From: Chloroflexota bacterium
GTDB lineage: Bacteria > Chloroflexota > Dehalococcoidia > SM23-28-2 > RBG-16-64-32
Direction of reading: 5' to 3'
Length of the DNA: 5,666 bases
NCBI GenBank assembly: GCA_022561095.1
Contig: JADFRV010000148.1
Coordinates: forward strand, 1-5,666
A program made the translations under genes and the position numbers. This document shows positions 1-5,258 of the stretch, one piece after another. The number at the start of each line of letters is the position of its first letter. Position 1 is the stretch's first letter. The notes beneath the pieces were generated by a model that saw nothing but the letters and a program-made list of their open reading frames with translations, made no database searches and had not been told where the DNA came from.

Positions 1-402
1 GAGTTGCTAGAGGGCTACTATGCGCTGGCCCGGAACGAGCTTGAACGCTTCCGTGGCCGCGAGATCAAGACCATGGGCGACGGCCTTCTCGCCGCCTTTG
101 ACGGTCCCGCCCGCGCCATCCGTTGCGCCTGCGCCATGCGTGAGTCCGCCCGTCACATCGGCATAGACACTCGGGCTGGCCTCCATACTGGCGAGTGCGA
201 GACCATGGGCGAAGACATCGCGGGGATCGCGGTGGACATTGGAGCGCGTGTTGCTGCTGAAGCCGCCGATGGAGAGGTGCTGGTCTCCAGCACGGTGAAG
301 GACCTGGTGGCCGGTTCGGGCCTGCAGTTCGATGACCGGGGGCCTCACGCCCTCAAGGGCATCCCCGAGGAATGGCGCCTGTACGCCGTTCGAACGAGCT
401 AG
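1..402 (+). CDS. Class III adenylate/guanylate cyclase, C-terminal part (5' end outside window)
   Basis: This is the last 133 residues of a class III nucleotidyl cyclase catalytic domain, which would make cAMP (or cGMP) from the nucleoside triphosphate in the cytoplasm. The reading frame is open to the left edge, so the TTG at 4 is not a real start, and the first metal-binding Asp segment lies outside. Visible landmarks are KTMGDG (fragment residues 23-28), with the purine-contacting Lys and the second metal Asp; RAGLHTGE (58-65); GEDIAGIAVDIGARV (70-84); and GEVLVSSTVKDLVAGSG. The second adenine-contacting Asp (D72) and the transition-state Arg (R83) are present, which favours ATP as substrate. 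The position that is usually Asn in VNxxxR is Asp here (D79). The ending HALKGIPEEWRLYAV is typical of cyclase domains at protein C-termini, often behind another domain that cannot be seen here. Family assignment is firm; partner domains and true activity are unknown. Confidence 0.9.
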   Translation, partial: ELLEGYYALARNELERFRGREIKTMGDGLLAAFDGPARAIRCACAMRESARHIGIDTRAGLHTGECETMGEDIAGIAVDIGARVAAEAADGEVLVSSTVKDLVAGSGLQFDDRGPHALKGIPEEWRLYAVRTS

Positions 403-570
403 CGGTCAGGCCTGAATTCACCGGCTGTTTACCCATATTATCCGTGGCTTAACTGTTGCGCCGCCGCCCCAGTGCAATACTGAACACGGGCAGTGATGGC
501 TTCCCCAGAAGCGCACAACACGATGTATCAATCGCCCGTTAAAGATAAGCCGATTCCCTCATCGAGAGAG

Positions 571-600
571 TGTAACAGCTTTGCCTACTCCGACGTCTAT
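571..600 (+). promoter_or_regulatory. Candidate ECF-type promoter for the sigma/anti-sigma operon
   Basis: TGTAAC at 571-576 and CGTC at 594-597 are separated by 17 bases. This resembles the TGAAAC-N16/17-CGTC pattern of several ECF sigma promoters, so the sigma factor encoded downstream may drive its own operon. Transcription would begin near 605, leaving a leader of about 90 bases before the ATG at 695. The rest of the 403-694 spacer shows no gene, tRNA or convincing terminator, and I saw no good sigma-70 promoter in it. This rests on two short motifs, so it is tentative. Confidence 0.3.
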
Positions 601-681
601 TGTTCGTCCTAAATCCAGTGCTATCCCTCGGTCTCCCCGAAGGCCATCGGCCAAACCCGGCCTGGCAGGCGCCGAGGATCG

Positions 682-688
682 AAGGAGG
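682..688 (+). promoter_or_regulatory. Strong ribosome binding site fixing the sigma factor start
   Basis: AAGGAGG lies 6 bases before the ATG at 695, a near-perfect Shine-Dalgarno site. It decides against the longer in-frame TTG start at 581, which has no such site and would add a 38-residue Pro/Arg/Ser-rich stretch unlike sigma factors. Confidence 0.85.
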
Positions 689-694
689 GGGCGA

Positions 695-1315
695 ATGCGT
701 ACCACTCTAGCCGGAAGAACGAACAGCGCAGCAGCAGCAGCCACTAGGGGCCAGGCCCGGGCCCACCGCTCTCCTCCCGCCTCTGCCAGCGCGAGAGGCC
801 TCCAGCTCAGCGAGTTCGCCGAGCTGTACGACCAGTACTTCCCTAAAGTCTTCGCTTACGTCTACGGACGGGTCCAGCACAAGGAAGCTTCGCTGGACAT
901 CGTCTCGGACGTCTTCGAAAAGGCGTTCGTAAAGAAGCAGTCCTTACGGTCCATGGAGGCCTTCGGTTCGTGGCTGTTCACGATCGCCCGCAACGAGGTC
1001 GCTTCCCACTGGCGCAAGGAGAAGCCCGCGGCCAAAGCCCTTCAAGACGCCGCCTGGCACAACGAGCTGAACCAGCAGCCGGCCAGCCCTGAGGACACTC
1101 TCCTTCATCGCGAGCGGCTCAGCCACCTGGTCTCACACCTACGCCAGCTTCCGCCGCGAGAGCAAGAGATCATCTCCCTCAAGTTTGATGCGGAGCTCAC
1201 CAACCGCGAGATATCCAACATCCTAAACACCAGCGAAGTAAATGTACGCGTCACCATCTTCCGCGCCCTCCGCAAGCTGCGGGTGCGCATGGCGCAGCAG
1301 CAAGAAGCTCGTTAA
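695..1315 (+). CDS. ECF-type RNA polymerase sigma factor
   Basis: This 206-residue protein is an extracytoplasmic-function (group IV) sigma factor that directs RNA polymerase to a dedicated set of promoters. Residues 1-36 are a low-complexity Ala/Arg/Ser leader rarely seen in the family. Region 2 spans about 41-108 (FAELYDQYFPKVFAYVYGRV, then DIVSDVFEKAF and the region 2.3/2.4-like SWLFTIARNEVASHWRK). A variable linker follows at about 109-145. Region 4 spans about 147-197 (LRQLPPREQEIISLKF, then the helix-turn-helix TNREISNILNTSEVNVRVTIFRALRKLR). No C-terminal extension is present. The start is set by the AAGGAGG site. The stop is 2 bases before the next ATG, so the pair is almost certainly co-transcribed and translationally coupled, as expected for a sigma factor and its anti-sigma factor. 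The class is certain; the regulon is unknown. Confidence 0.93.
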   Translation: MRTTLAGRTNSAAAAATRGQARAHRSPPASASARGLQLSEFAELYDQYFPKVFAYVYGRVQHKEASLDIVSDVFEKAFVKKQSLRSMEAFGSWLFTIARNEVASHWRKEKPAAKALQDAAWHNELNQQPASPEDTLLHRERLSHLVSHLRQLPPREQEIISLKFDAELTNREISNILNTSEVNVRVTIFRALRKLRVRMAQQQEAR

Positions 1316-1317
1316 CT

Positions 1318-2688
1318 ATGCGTGACGAGGATCGGGCGGACAAGCTGGCCAAGGCCATCGAGGAGATGGTCCAGGGCCGCACGCCCGAGGGCCTTGACGA
1401 CGAAGAGCTTGACGAGCTCCTGCAGATAGCCAAGATCCGGTTTGACGCCGGCCAGTTGGCGGCCAGGGCAGGCGCCGAAGCCCAGGCCGAAGTGCTGAAG
1501 CGCGTCATGGACCGTTTGGGTTCTCTTCAGGAGGGCGACAGCCGCGAGCCCGACGGCCTTTCTACAGCCAACGATTCCGCAGGGGAGATCGCGTACGGCG
1601 ATAGAGACCCCGAGCAACTGGATGTCCAGGAGCTGCAGCACATCGTTGGCGTGCGGCGCCGAATGGCGGAGCGCGCCGCCACCATCTCTGAGAGTCACCG
1701 TGAAGCCGTCTGGCAGCGTGTGCAGGCTCGCATTCAAGCCGAACAGTCAAAGAAGCGCGGCCTCTTCCGCTGGCCGTTCCGCCGGCGCGATCAAGAGGCC
1801 GATGATTTCAACGCTGCCCTCGACCGCATGATCCTTGGCCAGCCTATGTGGGAGGATCAAGACTCCAAGCTGGCAGGCCTAATACACGTTGCGCGCGTCC
1901 GCCGCGCTGCCGCCGAGACGGCCAACGCCGGCTTCATCGACCAGCAGGCACGGGTCTGGGCGCGCATTAGGCCGCGCCTTATGGCGCACCGGAGCCCGTC
2001 TCGGCGCTCACCCATCTTCCAACATCATGGCTCAACGCCCTGGCCGAAGCTTGCCGCCGCCGGCGCTATTATCGCCCTGGTCATCGCCGCCCTGGGCCCC
2101 ATACCGGCCACCGGCCTGGCGCACCACCCGGCTGCCGAGTTCGCGCGTTTCGTGGGCGGCCATATCGGAGTGGTCGAGACCTCGGCCCCGCCGACCGTGC
2201 CGCCGGTAACCGAGGTCATCGAAGGCAACAACACCACAGCTGCCCAAGCCAGCACCCTCCTAGGTCAGACAGTGTACAAGCCCACTTCCCTACCAGCTGG
2301 CTACCGCGAGGCCTCTTCTAGATACTTCTCCGGTGCGATCTTAGCGGAATCCGGCGGCGTGTTTATCCTGGCCTATGAAAACTCTAGCATGAGGGGGAAC
2401 TCCGAAACCATCCTCATCTTCCAAGAGCACACATCCAGTAGCAGCATCGCCGTGGAGCAGGGCTTCGCCCAGGACATACGGCTATCCAACGGCACCCCCG
2501 CCACCTGGATCAGCGGTACCTGGCGGCCCTCTGATAGCACCCTTACCTGGGGCGAAGGCGACGCCTTGACCATCATCTTCGACCTTGGTGGACTGCGAAC
2601 CGTTATCCAGGCCACGGACAGCAGCCTGCCCCTGCAGGACATCGTGGCCATCGCCGATGGCCTGGCGCACCAGGCCACACCCGACTAA
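1318..2688 (+). CDS. Probable membrane anti-sigma factor with three N-terminal helical modules and a DUF4367-like outer domain
   Basis: The protein has 456 residues and one membrane segment. Residues 1-243 are cytoplasmic, charged and helical. They contain three divergent copies of a module at about 10-67, 90-139 and 163-221, with the shared pattern LxxL(I/L)x(I/V)AxxR and a closing VWxR(I/V)xxR(I/L)-like helix. Similar modules precede the membrane segment in anti-sigma-like proteins of Chloroflexota, as I recall the family. A basic stretch (FRWPFRRR, 150-157) joins copies two and three. The membrane helix is at about 244-264, followed by a Pro/Thr-rich linker and an outer domain at about 308-450 (LGQTVYKPTSLPAGYR, ATWISGTWRPSDSTLTWGEG, DIVAIADGLA) that resembles DUF4367. 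No cysteine is seen, so this is not a zinc-binding ZAS anti-sigma factor. Its place 2 bases after the sigma gene, without a clear ribosome site of its own, supports the role. I infer that it holds the sigma factor at the membrane and releases it on an envelope signal; the signal is unknown. Confidence 0.75.
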   Translation: MRDEDRADKLAKAIEEMVQGRTPEGLDDEELDELLQIAKIRFDAGQLAARAGAEAQAEVLKRVMDRLGSLQEGDSREPDGLSTANDSAGEIAYGDRDPEQLDVQELQHIVGVRRRMAERAATISESHREAVWQRVQARIQAEQSKKRGLFRWPFRRRDQEADDFNAALDRMILGQPMWEDQDSKLAGLIHVARVRRAAAETANAGFIDQQARVWARIRPRLMAHRSPSRRSPIFQHHGSTPWPKLAAAGAIIALVIAALGPIPATGLAHHPAAEFARFVGGHIGVVETSAPPTVPPVTEVIEGNNTTAAQASTLLGQTVYKPTSLPAGYREASSRYFSGAILAESGGVFILAYENSSMRGNSETILIFQEHTSSSSIAVEQGFAQDIRLSNGTPATWISGTWRPSDSTLTWGEGDALTIIFDLGGLRTVIQATDSSLPLQDIVAIADGLAHQATPD

Positions 2689-2708
2689 GGCATCGACCCC
2701 CTCGATAC

Positions 2709-2744
2709 AAAGTGAGGCCCCGGGAATCCCGGGGCCTCACTTTT
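2709..2744 (+). terminator. Rho-independent terminator between convergent operons
   Basis: Bases 2709-2724 pair perfectly with 2728-2743, giving a 16-base-pair GC-rich stem with an AAT loop, followed by the end of a TTTT run (2741-2744). It starts 20 bases after the stop of the anti-sigma gene. The minus-strand transcript of the small gene ending at 2763 would also form the hairpin, with only a TTT tail, so it may act in both directions. Confidence 0.88.
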
Positions 2745-2762
2745 GGTCAAAGCTCTGCGAGC

Positions 2763-2942
2763 TTACTCCAGATCCTCCTTGATGCGTCTCTCCCGCAACA
2801 GTTCATACAGCAGGTTCTCAACCACCATCAGCAGTAGGAGCACCTGACGCTGCTGACGACGGGGCATCTGCGCCAGCATGTGCAGGAGATCAGGGTCAAC
2901 CTTCTCGGCCAGGGCGATGCGGTCCTCAGACAAGTCCGCCAT
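2763..2942 (-). CDS. Small protein with the C-terminal module of the two neighbouring XRE regulators but no DNA-binding domain (SinI-like candidate)
   Basis: This 59-codon gene starts with ATG 2 bases after the stop of xre-B, in a different reading frame, with a weak AGGG ribosome site 6 bases upstream. It ends with TAA shortly before the shared terminator. Residues 15-32 read VDPDLLHMLAQMPRRQQR, followed by a Leu-rich helix and a charged amphipathic tail (ELLRERRIKEDLE). Over the 30 residues starting at VDP, 17 match the C-terminus of xre-A and 14 match that of xre-B, counted by eye without gaps. No helix-turn-helix, signal peptide or membrane segment is visible. Conservation of a protein motif in a tightly spaced frame argues that it is translated. 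By analogy with Bacillus SinI, a small protein made of the SinR dimerisation segment, it may bind and titrate one or both XRE proteins. It could instead be a remnant of a third regulator. The gene call is good; the function is inferred. Confidence 0.75.
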   Translation of the reverse strand: MADLSEDRIALAEKVDPDLLHMLAQMPRRQQRQVLLLLMVVENLLYELLRERRIKEDLE

Positions 2943-2944
2943 GC

Positions 2945-3412
2945 CTAGCCCTGGGCTCTGGAAGCCCTGGCACCGTCTCGGGAGCGGCGGCCAACGGAGC
3001 GGCCGTTACCCGGCTTGCCCCGCGTTGTCAGCTCAACGGCCCTGCCGTCACTGCCCTCTCCTTCTACCACAACCGTCTCCATACCCTGCAGTAGGAGCAG
3101 AAGCCGCCGCTGCCGGTCTCGAGGTAGTCGACCCAGATACTGCAATAGTTCAGGGTCAATGCTGGACTCGTAGTCCTGGTATTTCTGCCGAAGGGTCCGC
3201 ACCGTCGGGTAGCCGGCCGCCTCGAACAGATCATTTGGATCCACATGTATCGCCTGTGCTACACGAAGCAGCACGGCCGCGCTGGGGCTCTTCACATCCC
3301 CGTTCTCCAGCTGCGAAAGGTATCCCTGGCTGACGGACGCGCTGCCCGCCAGTTGCCCCTGGGTAAGGCCGAACTCTTCTCGCAACTCCCGTATCTTATC
3401 TCCGAGTTTCAT
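2945..3412 (-). CDS. XRE-family transcriptional regulator (xre-B)
   Basis: This 155-residue cytoplasmic DNA-binding protein has a lambda-repressor/SinR-like helix-turn-helix at about residues 6-66. The positioning helix is TQGQLAGSASV and the recognition helix is SQGYLSQLEN, followed by PSAAVLLRVAQAIHVDP and FEAAGY. A linker (69-84) leads to a second, shorter helical module at 85-113 (IDPELLQYLGRLPRDRQRR, LLLLLQGME), probably for dimerisation. The tail from 114 on is Gly/Arg/Ser-rich, looks disordered and is absent from the paralogue. Over the first 71 residues, 46 match xre-A by eye. The ATG at 3412 has GGAGGG (3420-3425) 7 bases upstream and aligns with the start of the paralogue. It has its own promoter at 3442-3470, overlapping an inverted repeat, which suggests autoregulation. 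The small gene 2 bases downstream carries the same C-terminal module. DNA target and regulon are unknown. Confidence 0.9.
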   Translation of the reverse strand: MKLGDKIRELREEFGLTQGQLAGSASVSQGYLSQLENGDVKSPSAAVLLRVAQAIHVDPNDLFEAAGYPTVRTLRQKYQDYESSIDPELLQYLGRLPRDRQRRLLLLLQGMETVVVEGEGSDGRAVELTTRGKPGNGRSVGRRSRDGARASRAQG

Positions 3413-3441
3413 GAGCTTGCCCTCCGATAAGGGTCTGAATG

Positions 3442-3470
3442 ATTGTCCATCGTCGCCTTGGCAGTGTCAA
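3442..3470 (-). promoter_or_regulatory. Sigma-70-type promoter for xre-B and the small gene
   Basis: Read on the minus strand, TTGACA (3470-3465) is a perfect -35 box. After a 17-base spacer comes GACAAT (3447-3442), matching four of six -10 positions. Transcription would start near 3435, giving a leader of just over 20 bases that contains the GGAGGG ribosome site. The pair of boxes lies in the only sizeable gap of the minus-strand block, so xre-B and the small gene can be expressed separately from the Tad genes. Confidence 0.65.
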
Positions 3471-3485
3471 CACTATCCACTTGAC
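3463..3485. promoter_or_regulatory. Candidate operator: inverted repeats over the xre-B -35 box
   Basis: AGTGTCAACACT at 3463-3474 has 5-base perfect inverted arms around a 2-base centre and covers the -35 box. In addition, GTCAA (3466-3470) and TTGAC (3481-3485) are inverted arms 10 bases apart. A dimeric helix-turn-helix protein bound here would block polymerase, as expected for autorepression by an XRE regulator. No second copy of the 12-base site was seen in the window. The match to these particular regulators is inference. Confidence 0.4.
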
Positions 3486-3542
3486 CGCCAGGCGGCAGCC
3501 GATTTATCAAGGTTGCAGATCGGCGGTTCTGGTACACGACCG

Positions 3543-3896
3543 TCACTCCTGATCGACCAGAGTTAGCTGGTCACCCGTCTGAACCTGCGCCTCCTCCGCC
3601 GCGCCCGCATTCAACTCAAGAGCGCTATGAGCACCACCGAACGCCATGGACGCCCGGAACGGCTTCATCCGCGGCACCACCTTAACCACCTTTAGAGACC
3701 GGTCCAGGAACACAACATCGATGGCGAAGCGCATGAATGCAGTATGTATGGAAGAGCTGGGCCTGAGCAGGAGCCCTGCCTCCTCAGGAAGACCCTTGCG
3801 GCCCATAAGGCCCCAGAAGCGGGACCAGATGCCATCCGCCAGACGGACATCTTGAGCCACCACCGTAGCCTTAGTCTCGTTGATGATGCGCAGCAT
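3543..3896 (-). CDS. DUF192-family protein
   Basis: This 117-residue protein fills almost the whole DUF192 fold, a small beta-rich domain without an established biochemical role. Landmarks are LRIINETKATVVAQDVRLAD (2-21), RFWGLMGR (26-33), SIHTAFMRFAIDVVFLD (49-65), VVKVVPRMKPFRAS (70-83) and ALELNAGAAEEAQVQTGD (92-109). No signal peptide or lipobox is seen, so this is the short, probably cytoplasmic form. I chose the ATG at 3896 because the domain begins there and GGAG lies 6 bases upstream. An ATG at 3941 would add 15 residues and has only a GGAAGA directly against it. The gene follows xre-A by 59 bases with this start (14 with the longer one) on the same strand, probably in one transcript with tadBC. 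Family assignment is strong; its role beside a pilus locus is not known to me. Confidence 0.88.
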   Translation of the reverse strand: MLRIINETKATVVAQDVRLADGIWSRFWGLMGRKGLPEEAGLLLRPSSSIHTAFMRFAIDVVFLDRSLKVVKVVPRMKPFRASMAFGGAHSALELNAGAAEEAQVQTGDQLTLVDQE

Positions 3897-3902
3897 GGAG
3901 AA

Positions 3903-3906
3903 CTCC
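3903..3906 (-). promoter_or_regulatory. Ribosome binding site supporting the shorter DUF192 start
   Basis: GGAG on the minus strand lies 6 bases before the ATG at 3896. The competing ATG at 3941 has no correctly spaced site, so the shorter start is preferred. Confidence 0.5.
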
Positions 3907-3955
3907 GCTGATTCCACTAGGATTCCAGAGTAACAGATCATTCTTCCGGCGGCTT

Positions 3956-4315
3956 CTACTTCACCCCAATAGCGGGCTCCCGCTCCATCCCTTCCAGGAA
4001 TCGCAGCAGATACCGCTGCTGGTCAAGGGGCAGCTGGGCCAGGAAGTGCAACAGGTCCGGGTCAACGGGAGTCTCATACTCCGTCTCTGGCGCGGCGCTC
4101 AAAACCTCTGTGTAGCCGGCCGCCTCTAGCAGGCAGCGCGGGTCCACATGCAGCGACTGTGCCAAACGAAACAGCACTGCAGCGCTTGGGTTCTGCACCT
4201 CATCGTTCTCAATCTGAGACAGGTATCCCTGGCTCAGCCCCGCTTGCGACGCGAGCTGAGCCTGGCTCATTCCGATCTCCTCTCGGAGACCCCTGATCTT
4301 CTGCCCGAGACCCAT
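3956..4315 (-). CDS. XRE-family transcriptional regulator (xre-A) next to tadC
   Basis: With the preferred start this is a 119-residue cytoplasmic DNA-binding protein. A helix-turn-helix domain covers residues 6-66 (SQAQLASQAG, recognition helix SQGYLSQIEN, PSAAVLFRLAQSLHVDP, LLEAAGY). A short linker rich in Glu/Thr/Ala follows, then a C-terminal module at 84-111 (VDPDLLHFLAQLPLDQQR, LLRFLEGME), probably for dimerisation. The recognition segment differs from that of xre-B by one conservative residue, so the two may share operators and form heterodimers. An in-frame ATG at 4333 overlaps the tadC stop as TAATG and would add six residues. I prefer the ATG at 4315 because GAGGTGG sits 5 bases before it and its product aligns with the xre-B start (MGLGQKIR against MKLGDKIR). 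Transcription probably continues from tadBC, which points to control of, or by, the pilus locus. The regulon is unknown. Confidence 0.9.
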   Translation of the reverse strand: MGLGQKIRGLREEIGMSQAQLASQAGLSQGYLSQIENDEVQNPSAAVLFRLAQSLHVDPRCLLEAAGYTEVLSAAPETEYETPVDPDLLHFLAQLPLDQQRYLLRFLEGMEREPAIGVK

Positions 4316-4320
4316 TCCAA

Positions 4321-4327
4321 CCACCTC
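4321..4327 (-). promoter_or_regulatory. Ribosome binding site for xre-A
   Basis: GAGGTGG on the minus strand lies 5 bases before the ATG at 4315, inside the six-codon extension that the overlapping ATG at 4333 would translate. It favours the shorter protein, though coupling from the tadC stop to the ATG at 4333 remains possible. Confidence 0.55.
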
Positions 4328-4332
4328 TTCCA

Positions 4333-5247
4333 TTACGCCGAGAACGATGTGGCTATCCGGATAACTGCCGGACCTAAGATCACAAGCATGAACGCTGGGA
4401 AGATGAACAGGACGAGCGGAAAGATCATCTTGATCGGCGCCTCATGGGCGGTTTTCTCCGCCGCCTGACGCCGGCGCGTCCTCATCTGATCTGACTGCAC
4501 GCGAAGCACCTGGGCTATGCCAACACCCAGCTGCTCCGCCTGGATAATCGAATTGATGAAGCCTGTCAGCTCGTCCACGCCCAACCTGTCGGCCATCTCC
4601 GTCAGCGCCTCGCGGCGCATCTTACCCATGGCTATGTCTCGCAGCATGTTGGTCAGCTCAGTAGCTAGCGGACCGCTGCTCTTCTCGGCCACACGGGCCA
4701 GCGCGCCATCCAACCCAAGTCCCGACTCAACACAGGTGGTCACCAGATCCAGCGCGTCAGGCAGAGCCTTGAGCACTTTCTTCTGGCGCACCTTTACGCG
4801 GCCCTTAAGCCAGAAGCCGGGAAGCATCCAGCCAAACACGCCGAACAGCAGCACCGCCCCGGCCTGCTGAAGACCGATGGAGCCCCAGACGACGACGACG
4901 GAGGTCAGTATGAAGCCCGACAGCAGGCTGACGCTGAGCATCCAGAACACCACGTAGGCGTTTAGCGTCATCGGGTTTCCGGCCCTGAGCAGCTGTTTTT
5001 CAATGTTAGCCAGGACTCTTGCCGGCAGCACCGAAGTGGCCGCATTCGAAAGCGCCTCAATGCCAGGCGTCAGGACACGGTCTGTAAACGGGACACTAAG
5101 GTCGGCCTCCCCCTCCACAACCTCCACCGCCCGCGTCTTGAAATCCTGAATTCGTGTCTCCATTACCGAAGGAGAGCGACGCCCCAGTCCAAACACCAGA
5201 CTGACGATCGCCAGAAACACCAGAAAACCGATAATACCGATAAGCAT
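4333..5247 (-). CDS. tadC: TadC, inner-membrane platform protein of a Tad/Flp pilus system
   Basis: This is a 304-residue membrane protein of the type II secretion F / TadC family. With TadB it forms the platform that couples the TadA ATPase to pilin assembly. Membrane segments are at about 2-21, 97-121, 127-146 and 273-298. The F domain lies between the last two, with family landmarks KALPDALDLVTTCVESGLGL (about 160-179), the LDGALARVAE helix, DRLGVDELTGFINSIIQAEQ (220-239) and VLRVQSDQMRTRRRQAAEK (247-265). The last hydrophobic stretch (KMIFPLVLFIFPAFMLVILG) is typical of the TadC C-terminus. The ATG at 5247 is chosen because AGAGGT lies 5 bases upstream; a TTG two codons earlier is less likely. 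It follows tadB by 9 bases, and its stop touches a possible start of xre-A, so all three are probably one operon. Length and order are normal for the family. Confidence 0.93.
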   Translation of the reverse strand: MLIGIIGFLVFLAIVSLVFGLGRRSPSVMETRIQDFKTRAVEVVEGEADLSVPFTDRVLTPGIEALSNAATSVLPARVLANIEKQLLRAGNPMTLNAYVVFWMLSVSLLSGFILTSVVVVWGSIGLQQAGAVLLFGVFGWMLPGFWLKGRVKVRQKKVLKALPDALDLVTTCVESGLGLDGALARVAEKSSGPLATELTNMLRDIAMGKMRREALTEMADRLGVDELTGFINSIIQAEQLGVGIAQVLRVQSDQMRTRRRQAAEKTAHEAPIKMIFPLVLFIFPAFMLVILGPAVIRIATSFSA

Positions 5248-5252
5248 GGTCA

Positions 5253-5258
5253 ACCTCT
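5253..5258 (-). promoter_or_regulatory. Ribosome binding site for tadC
   Basis: AGAGGT on the minus strand overlaps the tadB stop codon and lies 5 bases before the ATG at 5247. It excludes the TTG at 5253, which is inside this site, and fits translational coupling with tadB. Confidence 0.7.

Noticed and set aside
406..415. Perfect palindrome TCAGGCCTGA just after the cyclase stop
   Set aside because: It has no loop and no T-run, so it is not a terminator. A 10-base palindrome occurs by chance often enough to need more support.
581..694. Longer sigma factor beginning at the TTG at 581
   Set aside because: It has no ribosome site and gives a Pro/Arg/Ser-rich extension unlike the family, whereas AAGGAGG sits exactly before the ATG at 695.
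1312..1737. Minus-strand open frame of 141 codons inside the anti-sigma gene
   Set aside because: It lies wholly within the anti-sigma frame, which has domain support. Long antisense frames are common in GC-rich coding DNA.
2940..2960. Frameshift that would fuse xre-B with the small downstream gene into one protein carrying two C-terminal modules
   Set aside because: The small gene has its own ATG and a weak ribosome site in a normal operon position, and no slippery run is seen at the junction. A sequencing error cannot be fully excluded.
2878..3333. Plus-strand open frame of 151 codons opposite xre-B and the small gene
   Set aside because: It is antisense to well-supported genes, has a Ser/Pro/Arg-rich product with no recognisable domain, and shows no ribosome site I trust.
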